A stretch of DNA of 56,061 bases from Melampsora larici-populina 98AG31 (taxonomy: Eukaryota > Basidiomycota > Pucciniomycetes > Pucciniales > Melampsoraceae): the NCBI RefSeq assembly GCF_000204055.1, contig NW_006768893.1:1-56061 (forward strand), given 5' to 3'. A program made the translations under genes and the position numbers. The notes under the pieces are model-generated. The model did not search any database and was not told the origin of the DNA. It worked only from the letters and a program-made list of their open reading frames with translations. Shown here one piece after another: positions 23,827-34,892 of the stretch (positions within the stretch are counted from its first letter, which is position 1; the number at the start of each line of letters is the position of its first letter).

Positions 23827-25097
23827 AGTTGAATAACATTTACAGCCTCTGACTAATATCGTAGATTGGGAATTGCAGAAGGGAAATGTATTAAAGGGTT
23901 ACTGTGATAGACAAGCTAAGAAGGGACTGATATACCACTATCATATCCTGGGCACAACAGATAGAGATAGGGAATATGAGGGTCTCAAGAAATCTTCAGG
24001 ACAAGAATATCAGGAAGTTGAGAAAATTCCATCTAGAATAACTTCCCAACATGTGGAAAAAATCTTGGTGTATAGTACAGTGATAGAAAGAAGGAGAAGG
24101 AGTTTAGTAAAACTCAAACAGTACCCACCAAACAAGATTCTGGTAGCTCAGACTGATTTATAGATTTTGAAGTAATAGTAAGAGATTGTATTGATGACTG
24201 AAAAAGAGGTAAAAAGTGATGATTCAAGCCAATTGAGGCTCTGAGGATATCTCCCAAGTAAGAAATTGGTGACCTCTTTATAATCTTCAAAATTACATAA
24301 CACTGTCTCCTCAAACTGGTGTGAACCTGTTGAAACATTTATTCTTAAGGAAGTGGGCCAAACAAAGAGAGCTTATATTCCCCGCAGTCATAGATTAAAT
24401 ATGTTTGATCTCAAACTTTCTATGTGCAATTACAAAATTTACTTGACTTTTCATCACTTTCTGATTTCAGATTGGGTGGTATTAACCATATTAAATAAAT
24501 GTAAATTCATAAAACTTGGCGCTTGTGCCTCATATTTAAGCACATAAAGCTGTGAAATTTCACTTGAAAGCGGGGCTTTACAAGTTTACACCTATTCAAC
24601 AACACATCTCAGTTTCAGCCCCCAGAAATCTTTCAAAATCATGGGTTGCTCGTGAGGTGCGTGTGGATCAAATTTTCATTCCTCTCAATGTTGTTCCCCT
24701 TTTATATTCCAACAATTTTCACTTGAGTTCAAGCCCATTAACATTGCCCTACACACTCACTACGTCCATACCTTTCCAAATCCAGTAACACTTCAAGCAC
24801 ATTTATTTCCCCTGCCGCATCCGGTGTTCCACCTTTAAACACGGAGCTGCATTTGGCGCACAATTGTCACGACCAGTTTCCATGTGTCATAGTCCTGACC
24901 AGGAACACTGCATTCTAGCTATTTCAGCATCTTTCCGGCAAACTCAGGGATTACTTACACCTCATCCGGCATCCAAGTTCCAATTCCAATCACAGTTGGT
25001 TTCATCACATTCTGCAATAGTGCTAAAAACAATCAATTTTACAATCTTATACTTCCAAACTTGGACTTTATTTATCTCTCTTCCATTGTTCATCCTA
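23827..25097. other. AT-rich stretch, no supported gene
   Basis: A 96-codon plus-strand frame at 23873-24163 (charged, ending near QTDL) is the only sizeable one and has no recognisable features. Nothing else is seen apart from ordinary AT-rich DNA up to the MITE at 25101. Confidence 0.5.
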
Positions 25098-25100
25098 TAA

Positions 25101-25916
25101 CACTACACAAAATATAATATTTTCTGGGCAGAAAATTAAATTATTGATACACAAAAATATTGAGAGGCCAGGAGAAGGGCAAAAAATAAATAAAAATATG
25201 CATCTTGTTCCCTGCGGTGAGAGCTTCACTCTCCATATTTTTCCATATTTTTACAGTCCGTATTGATAAGTGTACTAACAATAAACCTTCATAATCATCC
25301 AATTACAACCTGTAACAAGCACTGAAATTTGGCTCATTAGTGCTTAGAGAAACTTTTGATTTCTGAAAACACCTATAACTTTGTCAAATCTGCCTCAAAA
25401 CACTCGATTTTAAGTGCATTAGAAAGCTGAACTCTTCCTCTCGAACTTTCATAAGATCAAGAACTATGTAGGTAGTATGAAAAGCATTCTATGGATCTGT
25501 ATGTACAAATGTATAAAAAAGATGATATCTTTTTTAGCAGACCAGCATGCTGTGTGGTCCTATTATGAACTATTTGGAGGACAATTCCAGCTTACTAATG
25601 CACCCAAAATCGAGCATTTTAGACCGGAATTGAAAAAGTTATGAGTATTTTCAGAAATCAAAAGTTTCTCTAAACACTGATGAGCCAGATTTCAGTGCTT
25701 GTTACAGGTTGTAATTGGATGATTGTGAAGGGTTATTGTTAGTACACTTATCAATATGGACTGTAAAAATACGGAAAAATATGCAGAGTGAAGTTCTCAA
25801 CGCAGGGAACAAGATGCATATTTTTATTCATTTTTTGCTCTCCTCCTGGCCTCTCAATATTTTTGTGGATCAATAATTTAATTTTCTGCCCAGAAAATAT
25901 TATCTTTCTGGTAGTG
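25101..25916. mobile_element. CACTA-type foldback MITE, 816 bp
   Basis: The element begins CACTACACAAAATATAATATT and ends with gtagtg; a 3-bp duplication taa lies on both sides (25098-25100 and 25917-25919). CACTA termini and a 3-bp duplication are the hallmark of the CACTA/EnSpm superfamily. The two halves are inverted copies of each other for roughly 370-400 bp each, with about 85-90% match by eye, so nearly the whole element is one giant hairpin. It carries no coding capacity. The end at 1-19 belongs to a second copy. Confidence 0.75.
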
Positions 25917-26016
25917 TAACCGGCAGGCATCAATAAATTTCTTTCAATTATCCTAGTTTCATATGATTCTATCACATCCAATGAACTGTGACCAAGCTTG
26001 ATAAATGTTACACACT

Positions 26017-26199
26017 ATCAATTACGGGATACAAAGTAGAATCCGGGCACGTGCCTGGCTTTGTGCCCAGATTTTTTTAGCAGTAAATTTGAATTCTGGG
26101 CCCGGACTTTTGCCCAGAAAATCAAAATTTACTGCCAAAAGAATTCCAGGCACGAGGCCGGGCACGCGTCCGGATTCTACTTTGTATCCCATAATTGAT
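26017..26199. mobile_element. Small foldback MITE, about 183 bp
   Basis: The left arm atcaattacgggatacaaag followed by tagaatccgg matches the reverse complement of the right arm (atcaattatgggatacaaag, tagaatccgg). The inner parts (gggcacgtgcctgg, cagtaaattt, ctgggc) also pair. The palindrome centre is near 26108. No clear target duplication is seen, so the superfamily is unknown. Confidence 0.6.
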
Positions 26200-26473
26200 C
26201 TCACCTTGTTACTATTGCAATTTCTCTCACTAGACTTTTTTTGCTCACAAGGAGCATATTAAATCTCTTCAAACAATTCAAAATGTTGCCAAATCAAAAA
26301 CAATTTATCTTCAAGTCAATGTAACTGACAATTCAATCTCAAGAATCAAGTATCCTATGGTTCAGCTAGTGTATATCTGGATCAAACCTCAAAACCCTTT
26401 TGATAAAAGCTACAAAGGGGATCAATCATAGATGTACTATCCTTGTTTAAATTCACACCTTCTCAAAATGGTG

Positions 26474-27192
26474 TCAACTACTTCTATAACTACAATTCTC
26501 AATCTCAACAATCCAAGATTCAGACAAAACATTGCTCCAAATCCTATAGACACTTTGTATCCAATTGGTATTGCAACATTGCAACTGTTTTTCAAGGTCA
26601 TGTGTACCAAGTATTCTGTATTCTTTCCTTATCTCTTGTTCTATGAAATCAAGTAATCTTTCAGTTTTCCCTGTGAGGAATCTATAGTTGCCAAATTTAA
26701 TATTCAAAAAGGAACATATTTTGATTGCTTCTTCAAGTCTCTGAACCTTTCTTTGATCCCCTTTGCCACTATATTGGTTTTTCACTTATGACGTGATTTG
26801 TGATTTGTGAATGACTCAAAGGCAAGGGTTTCTTAATTAGTATAGTCATGATGTTTCCATTATTTTCTCTTGGTTTCATTTTTATCAGACATGTATAAAA
26901 CACTTGATGTTTTCCTGTTTGTTTCAAAATTCAATTCATTCAGATCCTTTTCACATTCCTCCTAGCAATCTCGTAAACTTACAACGTGGTTGCTGATTGT
27001 CAATGAATCATAGGTTATGACCTGATTTTTTGAGTAATTCCACAAGTTTAGATCATACTTCATCAATTTTTCCAAATGCAATACTCCTTGTTTCTTCACA
27101 ATGTCTGTGAAGTCACATTTGCCTTTGTCTCCCAATTCCAATTCTCTTGTCAACACTGGTTCTCCTGGGTCTTCTTTTGATACATCTGACAA
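26474..27192 (-). CDS. Possible two-exon hypothetical gene
   Basis: I do not recognise this. Exon 1 would run from MSDVSKEDPGEPVL at 27192 to a good donor (GTT|GTAAGT) at 26983. Exon 2 would start at an acceptor near 26750 (TTCAG|AGACTTGAAG) and continue through FLNIKFGNYRFLTGKTERLLDF and RKEYRILGTHDLEK to a stop at 26474. The phases agree. Both exons have an even, protein-like composition with charged amphipathic stretches, but each is short and the acceptor was picked to fit. Treat it as tentative. Confidence 0.25.
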
Positions 27193-27261
27193 ATTTATGT
27201 CTACAATCAGACAAAACCTTTCTGGAGACTCTTCTGATCATTATCTTTAAACTTCTTCACA

Positions 27262-27600
27262 ATGATCAGCTCTACCTCCATTGCATCAAATACCAATGAC
27301 AGGATCAAGATTCCTGAGCTTGTGGCCGGCATGTTTTCAAATTGGAACAAACACCGTCATCTGGCGCTACAGACTTGTGGTTTGGCTGGTTTTCTCACTT
27401 CCAAGGAAGCTCCTGTCGATGTGGCACAACTTGTGATCTACAAGCAAAACTAAGGCTGGGTGATGGAACTCATACTGAACTCTCTTGGTACATCCAACAA
27501 GGCTTTAATCAATTTAACTGATACTCCTAAAGCCACATACACTAAAGTTGCCAAGACTCATGGTAGCAGTGCTGGGTTTTGGTGGCTCTTGTGAGTCTCA
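27262..27600 (+). pseudogene. Copia gag remnant
   Basis: The frame from 27262 contains KIPELVAGMFSNWNKHRHLALQTCGLAGFL. This has the shape of the conserved start of Ty1/Copia gag proteins (a target-protein phrase, then W and a leucine-rich helix), and continues past a TAA at 27451-27453 with VMELILNSLGTSNKALINLTD. Everything downstream (protease, integrase, RT) is missing. The assignment rests on pattern similarity only. Confidence 0.35.
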
Positions 27601-27696
27601 AGTCTGCAAAATTGGTGCAAATTCTGTGCAAGATGATGAAAGAACTTGCACAGAACTTGCACAAATTGATTTTGAAGTTTGAACCCCATAATCCTT

Positions 27697-27760
27697 AATT
27701 ATACAGCCGTTCCAAGAATCATCGGCAGATTTTGGGCAAAAGCCTGTAATTTTGGCAAAA
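27697..27760 (-). repeat. 64-bp repeat shared in inverted orientation with 41030-41095
   Basis: The reverse complement (ttttgccaaaattacaggct, then tttgcccaaaatctgccgat) is almost identical to 41030-41095. Its parent element is not recognised; the other copy is bounded by an assembly gap and a transposon end. The rest of 27600-28193 holds no gene; about 28085-28145 contains two short tandem units with atttctaagag and atcgtgact. Confidence 0.7.
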
Positions 27761-28198
27761 ACTCAGAAGACCAAAACCCCAGGCAAAAACTTTTTTGGAA
27801 AATGTAGTTTGGATGTATTTTGTGAGAGAATGTCAAATTTGATTGACATTTCTCTCTGGATATCCATAGAGTCCCATCCCAAGGTCGCCAGTCATTTGTC
27901 CCAAAGAACCTTCTCGAAACAGATTCTTTTTTCTTTTTCTGATCGAATGCCCTGCCCCCATTTTCCTCCGTTTACGCCCATTTCCCAATTTGATCTCCTC
28001 CTCCACCATCCGTCCAGATTCTATCCATCGCATCAATACCACTTTCCTCCCAAACCAAACCGTTCTTTCAAAATCCAGTCAGTTTATTTCTAAGAGTATC
28101 GTGACTGACTTACTTCATTTGATTTCTAAGAGAATCGTGACTCACTTTTTGTTTAATACGGGCTCTTTCTATTCCTTGTATTCCCTTTTAGCAATGCC

Positions 28199-28406
28199 TC
28201 CACTCTTCAGCTTAGTTCATAGCTTAAAGATATCATCAGAGGTGGGTTTAATGTAAACCCCACTCTGTTATCCTAACTGAGTTTTAAACCCACCCGCCTC
28301 TCACCTTGCCTTCTGGTGAGGTGAGAGGTCTTCGGGGGAAGCTGTGCCCCGCGCTCATTTTGGTTCTTTGAAACCAATCTCTACGAGTGCGGGTGGCTTT
28401 CAGCCT
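28199..28406 (-). repeat. B2 repeat of YR element 2
   Basis: 208 bp, nearly identical to 28651-28858 (one difference seen: tttg versus ttcg at 28368). It marks the 3' end of the element. Confidence 0.88.
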
Positions 28407-28449
28407 GGGTTGGTGGGTGGGTCCTTAATTCGCCGGGTGGGTGGGTAGG

Positions 28450-28650
28450 AATTTTAAAACTATTTTGATTTATCTTTATGCTTGAGCTAAGCGCTGTGGA
28501 GGTCTAGATGAGGAGTGACTGAATGGCTTAAAGAGAATTCGTAATTCGAAATCTCTTCCGAGAAGTTCTCGGACGCCAAGTGTCACTCCTAATCTAGACC
28601 TTTCACGAGAGTGGACATTTCCACCAACTCGTGCCTCGAGGTGTATTCCA
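28450..28650 (-). repeat. A2 repeat of YR element 2
   Basis: 201 bp, essentially identical to 34893-35093. A 43-bp GGTGGGTGGG-rich spacer at 28407-28449 separates it from B2. Confidence 0.88.
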
Positions 28651-28858
28651 TCCACTCTTCAGCTTAGTTCATAGCTTAAAGATATCATCAGAGGTGGGTT
28701 TAATGTAAACCCCACTCTGTTATCCTAACTGAGTTTTAAACCCACCCGCCTCTCACCTTGCCTTCTGGTGAGGTGAGAGGTCTTCGGGGGAAGCTGTGCC
28801 CCGCGCTCATTTTGGTTCTTCGAAACCAATCTCTACGAGTGCGGGTGGCTTTCAGCCT
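28651..28858 (-). repeat. B1 repeat of YR element 2
   Basis: Directly adjoins A2. The A2/B1 junction (tattcca|tccactc) is what a joined circle of the element would read. Confidence 0.88.
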
Positions 28859-29066
28859 CCTTCCCTCCCACCCTCCTTTGAGGGTTGGTTGGGTTGTCCG
28901 ACGCTCCCACTACCAAGGAAGCTGTTAATCTTGCTAAAAGCCGTCCTTGGCCTGGAGGACAATCCCCTACACGGCTTTGGTCTCAGGTGCGCCAATGCAT
29001 GGTGTATTCAACTCAACGAGGTTGATTATATTTCTTGAATATCCATCTATATTCTTGAATATCTTT

Positions 29067-30143
29067 TTAACGAACTTTGTTATTATTTATAGCATCTAAA
29101 AACTTTCTCGTCTTTTGTAGTTCTTCCGTAGTAAATACCTTTACATATCTTTTGTACGAATCAGACTTCCAAAGGCCTGCTTTCTTCAACGTTTTCTCAC
29201 TTGTTCCTAAGTTTGCTCTAATCGATGCTCCTCCTACTCGAAAGGAGTGACCTGTCCAAGTCCCTATCTTCGCTTCACCCCAGATTTCGCTTAGGATTGT
29301 TAAAAACTTTTTCTTCTTCAGCAAACCCTTCTTCATTTTAAACAGGAACTTGTCTCGATCTGTGCTGCCATTCATCTCCATAATCCTTTTTACCGCGGCC
29401 ACTGGATCTAGTACCGAGGGCTGTTCCTGTAAGTGTATGATCTGTACTTCGTTCGGTTTCGCTGTCTTCCCTTTCCGTAAATGTAGTTTCACCCATTTTC
29501 CTCCTCCAGATTCTCCGAATTCTACGTTTCGTCTCAATAAAGCGCCATCGTCCCTCTTAAACCGGAACACCTCTCCTAACCGCATTAAACCCCAAAAAGC
29601 GACTAGCGCGGTTGCTGCTACGAATTCGTGTTCTTCTGATCGTCCCGTGCATCGATCCAACATCGTGAGTAATTGCTGGACAGTTACAGGTTTTTTCTCT
29701 GAGTTGAGCAAGACACCTTCCTCCTTTTTCTTCGTCGCTCTCAATAAGATCTTAACGATTCCTTCATCTAATTCGATTTTAGCGACATGTTTCACTAAGT
29801 TCCAGGCTTGTATTCCATCAATATACTTATCGATGGTTTTCGAGGCTACCTTTCTCTTTGGTGGATCTTTTACGGTGACTCCCGATTCTCCTGCCCACAC
29901 TATAAAATTATACATTTCATTTGCTGATATCTTCTTGTCATCTCGAAATTTCTTTCCGGTTGATTCAACAAAGGCGATATACTTCGATAGTCCAGACGAA
30001 TAACCTTTTAACGTGGACTTAGCCCAACCACTCGCCGCCATATGAGCTCCAGCTAGTGTCGCTTCTCTCGCTGCTTGTTCAAAGTGACCTGGTAAGTCTG
30101 ACTTTCTCCTTGCTTTGTTGGTTGGGTTTCTATATGGTGGCAT
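29067..30143 (-). CDS. Tyrosine recombinase of YR retrotransposon 2
   Basis: 358 residues, intact. It shows Arg I in VAFWGLMRLGEVFRF (about residue 190), a basic patch LRKGKTAKPNEVQ, the H-x-x-R box in GHSFRVGGAS (about 300) and Tyr in KSDSYKRYVKVF (about 328). It integrates the circular DNA form of the element. The N-terminal SAM-like DNA-binding part has WAKSTLKGYSSGLSKYIAFV. It lies downstream of RT in the same orientation, about 420 bp after its stop; this spacer (30144-30563) holds no gene. The recombinase retains all catalytic residues although the neighbouring RT is damaged. Confidence 0.9.
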   Translation of the reverse strand: MPPYRNPTNKARRKSDLPGHFEQAAREATLAGAHMAASGWAKSTLKGYSSGLSKYIAFVESTGKKFRDDKKISANEMYNFIVWAGESGVTVKDPPKRKVASKTIDKYIDGIQAWNLVKHVAKIELDEGIVKILLRATKKKEEGVLLNSEKKPVTVQQLLTMLDRCTGRSEEHEFVAATALVAFWGLMRLGEVFRFKRDDGALLRRNVEFGESGGGKWVKLHLRKGKTAKPNEVQIIHLQEQPSVLDPVAAVKRIMEMNGSTDRDKFLFKMKKGLLKKKKFLTILSEIWGEAKIGTWTGHSFRVGGASIRANLGTSEKTLKKAGLWKSDSYKRYVKVFTTEELQKTRKFLDAINNNKVR

Positions 30144-30563
30144 ATCTATGAAGTAAATCGATTAAGGTATTAAATCGATTAAGGTATTGTCTTTTTGGGA
30201 CGTGGATCTATCAATCGAATGTGAAGGTTATGTCGCTGACTTGTCTCTTTCCTCTTTCCCGATCACTAGGTTATCTAGTACCTTTCGTTCAAGTCCCTTT
30301 GGAGACCTACCATAAGTCTAATGGTATCTCACGAGCTGCTCGAAGGCGCTATCGCTAGTCATTGTATCTCACGAGCCTTCGTTGTTCAACTGCTGGCGAT
30401 CACTTACCTCCATTTTCACTATACCCAAGTTTTCCTTCGGTAAGTTAATCCTCTCGCTCCCTATCTTCTCTACCCTCTTACTAAGTTACTTACCTCTTCT
30501 TGCTAGGTTGTGTGACTGCTAAAAGGTTCAAAGGGATGTCACAGGTATGTTTTCTATTTCTTA

Positions 30564-32472
30564 TCAAGTTTGGTACATGAATTCTTTCAGGTCTGCCGGC
30601 AAGCTAATCAGCAACATATTCTCCTTCTGCTTTGTCGAATCTAATCCTCTAGATAATGCATCTGCCGTGTTGTCTGCAGACTTGACTCTCTTAGCTTCGA
30701 TTGCACTATTGTGCCATAACAAGTCTTCCTGTATTCGCTTCCACTCCCGATTTACTAGTGGATCTCTAGACTTTCCATTATTTATCGCTCCTTCCGATAC
30801 TGTATTATCAGTTAAAGCTAGGTAAGTTCTTCCTCTTACATCTTCCAGGCATTTTAACATCTGCCAGCCTAACCGTATTGCAACTGTTTCAGCCCAAGCA
30901 ATCCCTCGCCTCGACCCATCAGGTTCTTCTTCATCCCACCCATCTTTTAGTTTAAATCGTGCCCAGTATATTCCGATGATGATACCTAGGCCGTAAGACG
31001 TCGATGCGTCCCCTACCCCACCGACTGTCCTTGTTTCGGGTCTAGGGATGGTTCTTAAAGGTTCAGCGACTGTTAAGGTATGCTTCCAAATCGCTAAATC
31101 CTCCACCACTTCTTCAGGTATGTCTCTTAAGGCGTACTTGTGTTTCCACTCTTTCATCCACCTGTAAATTGCTGAACAGTACACCTTCATTTGCGGAAAT
31201 ACGTACGCACTATGATTCAGCCTTCCTACTAATATTTCTGTTTCTTTGAAGGATTGTCTTTCTACTTTCAGATAAGTAGATATGTTTTCTAGCCGTTCTT
31301 CAACTTTTTCTTGTGGTAACTGCACCGTCTTATTTTCAACATCCCAGACGAAACCTAAGTACTTCTGGACGTACGTGAACTCTTTCCACTTTTTTTCATT
31401 CGTTGTTACTCCCATCTCCGTGCTTAAATTAACAATATCTAACATACTTCCCGCCTCCGTGTCTTCTACAGGTTTTACAAACAATGTATTGTCTACCCAT
31501 CTAAAACCGGCCAATAGCTTAAACCTTTCTACCATCAGCTCTTTCCAAACTTCTGCCGCCCATCCAAATGTTCCGCAACCAGCTACGCCTCCAAACTGCA
31601 CTCTCGTGTCCAAAAGAACTTGGTCGTTAAAATCTAGCACCATCAAAAACCGCCACTGGTTTTCTGCAACTGGTATCTGACGATAGGCTTTCGCCCAGTC
31701 AAAGATCCCTAATAGTAGCTTCCCTTTATACGAAGTAAAAAAGTAAGCCACCCTTTTGAAATCATCCCATGATGTTTCAAATTCCTTCTTATTGACGCCT
31801 TCATTTACTGACGAAACATCTACTAAATGTCTTGGGTACGACAGATCGCTAATCGCCCGAAAAGATCCGTCCCCGTTTACCACGGCTCCTAACGGATTTG
31901 TCCTAAAGAAACCTATTTTCTTATAGACTTCTTGTTTTGTCCATGGGCCGAACATTCTTCCCGCTTCTAGTTCAACTTTGAAGTTCTCTTCTATCTTCTC
32001 TCTTGCTAGTTGTGCCGAAGAGTGGTTGGGTGGACAGTTCTAGTTCAACTTTGAAGTTCTCTTCTATCTTCTCTCTTGCTAGTTGTGCCGAAGAGTGGTT
32101 GGGTGGACAGTAGTAATCTTTATTCGGTACGTAAGCCTCCTTGATGCCTTGTGTGAAACCCGTGGTAAACATTCTGATTATATGTTTGTGCTTGGACAGC
32201 AGATTTACTTGATACAACTCCTTCTCCCAGACCTCTAAATTCATATTATGAGACGGGCCATTTGGCCATACCCTAGTACGTCTGTTTCGTGCCTCTATCT
32301 CTTTCAACGACTGTGATGAATCTAAAACATGTCTTGTTTTGTCTATCCTTGGTTCTTCTGATTTCTCATCGTCAAGACGTACTCTTTCCACTTGGGCTAA
32401 TCTGTTGTAACAGGCCAAATTATTCAAAAAATTCGAAATTAATGTTAGGGATTCCTTATTCTGAGTTGTCAA
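30564..32472 (-). pseudogene. Reverse transcriptase-RNase H of YR retrotransposon 2, frameshifted
   Basis: Reading from 32472, an N-terminal extension (MTTQNKESLTLISNF ... KEAYVPNKDYYCPP) leads into the RT domain at 31955 (FGPWTKQEVYKKIGFF, then DLSYPRHL, GIFDWAKAYRQIP, QFGGVAGCGTFG). RNase H follows with GDASTSYG, AWAETVAIR, ALTDNTVS and ADNTADALSRG. Two faults are visible. A 73-bp tandem duplication at 31965-32110 shifts the frame between extension and RT. The catalytic box reads FRWVDNT where the copy at 23-368 has FRWVDDN, so the second metal-binding Asp is Asn. The RNase H part looks intact. No methyltransferase domain is present. Confidence 0.85.
31965..32110 (-). repeat. 73-bp perfect tandem duplication
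   Basis: 31965-32037 is repeated at 32038-32110 without a visible difference. 73 is not a multiple of three, so the RT polyprotein is put out of frame. It looks recent (replication slippage or unequal exchange) or could be an assembly error. Confidence 0.9.
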
Positions 32473-32714
32473 ATTAGGGTTTTATAGGAAGATTTGACGA
32501 TGTTGTAGGTCAAGTCAAAGCTTTGTACGCTTTAAATTCTCGTCGGCTTTCATGTATGAAGCTCAGAAGGAGAAAGGTGGGACAAGGGAAAAGACTGCAG
32601 GAGAAAGGTGGGACAACGGAAAAGAATGCACTCGAATGTGCTTGGGACGTTGTCATGCAATTGCCGATCACGGTATGCATTTCATTTCTCAACAACTGTG
32701 TTCAACTACAAGGC

Positions 32715-34865
32715 TCACGATCGTTTCCATTTCCCGTCTCCTCGTCTTCCATAGCGCTTCTCTGGGCTTCTGCTCCGCTCTCTTCGCTTCCCTTCTCCCC
32801 ACTTCGGACCTCTGGTGTCCCGCTGATCACCACCCCGGTATTGCTCGCGTGCAGGTTCTCGATAAGTATCTCGATAGCTTCCCTGGTATCGTTTCCAGTT
32901 TCCATTTCCTCGGTACGAACTAGTGCTGGCGTGTCGATTTACCGCCTGACTTGCTTGATTACTAGCGGACTGTGCTGTCGTACTTGCGACGTGTTTTAAG
33001 CTCGACGGTTTCGGTTGGTTTGTATATGGACATATGGACGCCTTCGGTCCACCTTCTGCATAGGGATTAGTTTTGTAAGCTCGTTCGTTGAAACTTTCTG
33101 CCTTTGTCTTAGCCTGAGTTAACAAATGATCTTGCAACTCCGCCCAGTTTCCTAAAGATCCATCGATGGTTTCTCTCATCACCCCTTGACGGACCAAGCG
33201 GCAATATCGCAAAGCCACCATCCAGCCGAAGTCTTTGCGTATCTTCTTCACGATGGTCATATAATGTTCGAACTTCTCTGCAACTGGTTCCCAGTCAGCT
33301 GCTCGTAAGTGTACACAAAACAGCTCCATGCAATCGCTCCATGCTTCAAAATTCATCGTGAGTTCTTCCACCGGTCCTTCCCCCCCATACATCCGTTTTT
33401 CCTTTTCAACTTTATCTTCTGACTTTGGTGGTAGAAGAGACCACGCTTTCTGGTCCTTCAGCAAGAAGTCCTCATCAAACACCGGTAACGGGATAAATGA
33501 TTTCAAAGCTTTTAACTTTCTCGTGAGGTGGGGTGACAAAGGAGTCAGTGCGTCCTCCATTTTCGCTGATCCACATCTAAACACTCTTCCATTATGGATC
33601 ATGTCGCCATTTGACAAAGTTAATGATCCTTTCTTGGCCGCCATGATTGACTTTGCCTTGTTGGACTCTTCCTCCGATTTTGAACCATGGAACCACCCCT
33701 CTTCGCCTTCACCGTTAGCTCCGCTTCTCGCTCCCTTCTCGACGACTTGCCTCCCTTCTCTCAAGAACGTAACACTTGGTGTTCTTTGTGCTGGTTCGTG
33801 CATTTCACGTTCGCGAGTGCGAGGTTCGTTTGGATCATTCGATGACTCTTCGTCGAAGACGTAGGCGTTTCGGCGTTGGTGTGTCTGTTGTGGCATAGAC
33901 TGCCTCGCTTCTTCTCGATGTAGTCTCTCGGTAAGTTTCCTTGCTCCCTCTATATCGTCTCGATCAAACGCCTCTTGGATCATCTCCACTAAGGTTTCTC
34001 GCCTCGCTTCTACAGATGACGATAACCATTCGACGTATCAGTATCTGGGTTTCCAAACGAATTTACGATGTGGTGTTGGGGGATTCGACTGATGGAAATT
34101 GATAACGGATAGTGGTGGATCAAAAAAGATCATGATAACGAATAGCACGTATTGTAAGCCCGTCTCGGCTGAGTCTTATTCTCTTGCCAGACTAGGCTAA
34201 TCATCTATTGTTAGCCGATTTAGGCTGGGCACCTATTTGCAGCCGGGCCAGGCTAAGATATCTACTGTAAGCCAATTCTTAGGCTGGGCACCTATTAGTA
34301 GCCGGGCCAGGCTTCGATTTTCCTTCCCGTTCTACCTCTTCGTTAATCGTTACTAATCTGTTTTTCATACCTCGTATACAAAAGATGGAAAGGGGGAAAA
34401 GAAGGAAAGATAATAAAAAGGAAAAAGATGGGGAAATATGGGGAAAGAAGAGAAAAAGAAATTGGAAATAGAAAGAAAAGGAAATGAAGAGAAAGGAAAG
34501 GACATTGGATAAGGAAAGTCAGTAATATCACTGTTAGTCTTACCATTCTTTAACCTCTCAAATTCAAGTATCTCTTCATCTTCGTTGACTTGCTCCTCGT
34601 CCTCTACCTCTTTAACTCCTCCCCATTCCTCTGTTTCGTCCTCCTCTTCTATTGCTTGTCTTCGCAATGGTACGTGCGACTCCTCTTCATTTCTTCCTTC
34701 GCTTTCGTCTTCTTCGTTCCTTTCTTCGTCTCTTCTTGCTGGTTGTCCTCTTCTAGGAGTAGGTAACCTCTCTGCCAACTGCGCTCCAGTTGCCGCTGCT
34801 TCAGCTCGAGTCAATCGTCGTTGTACATTTCCAGTTGCTTGATTTATTTGATTTCTTAAATCCAT
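32715..34865 (-). CDS. Gag-like protein of YR retrotransposon 2, two exons
   Basis: Exon 1 (34865-34544) encodes a charged acidic N-terminus (MDLRNQINQATGNVQRRL, then Glu-rich). A donor ATG|GTAAGA and an acceptor CTGTAG|AAG near 34010 keep the frame across a 534-bp intron, unusually long for this window. Exon 2 (34009-32715) carries the gag core (LRAADWEPVAEKFEHYMTIV, FGWMVALRYCRLVRQG) and an Arg/Gly/Tyr-rich C-terminus likely to bind nucleic acid. I see no clean CCHC knuckle; ICPYTNQPKP may be its remnant. It lies upstream of RT in the same orientation, as expected. If the intron is not real, the exon 2 frame could start at MIQEAFDRDD. Confidence 0.65.
34222..34313 (-). repeat. Two 33-bp units (59-bp period) inside the gag intron
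   Basis: aggctgggcacctatt, then agccgggccaggct, occurs at 34222-34254 and 34281-34313 with related, weaker sequence at 34152-34220. It lies within the inferred gag intron. The flanking intron at 34380-34520 is a long purine-rich run on the plus strand (polypyrimidine on the gene strand). Confidence 0.7.
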
Positions 34866-34892
34866 TGTAAAATGTCTTATTTTCTAATTTGA

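Noticed and set aside
23873..24163. 96-codon plus-strand frame with a charged C-terminus
   Set aside because: No recognisable domain, no splice partners and no homologue in the window; not enough to call a gene.
29350..30003. 217-codon plus-strand frame
   Set aside because: Antisense shadow of the tyrosine recombinase at 29067-30143, whose catalytic motifs are clear.
33328..33864. 178-codon plus-strand frame rich in Ser/Pro
   Set aside because: Antisense of the gag exon at 32715-34009; low-complexity codon mirror.
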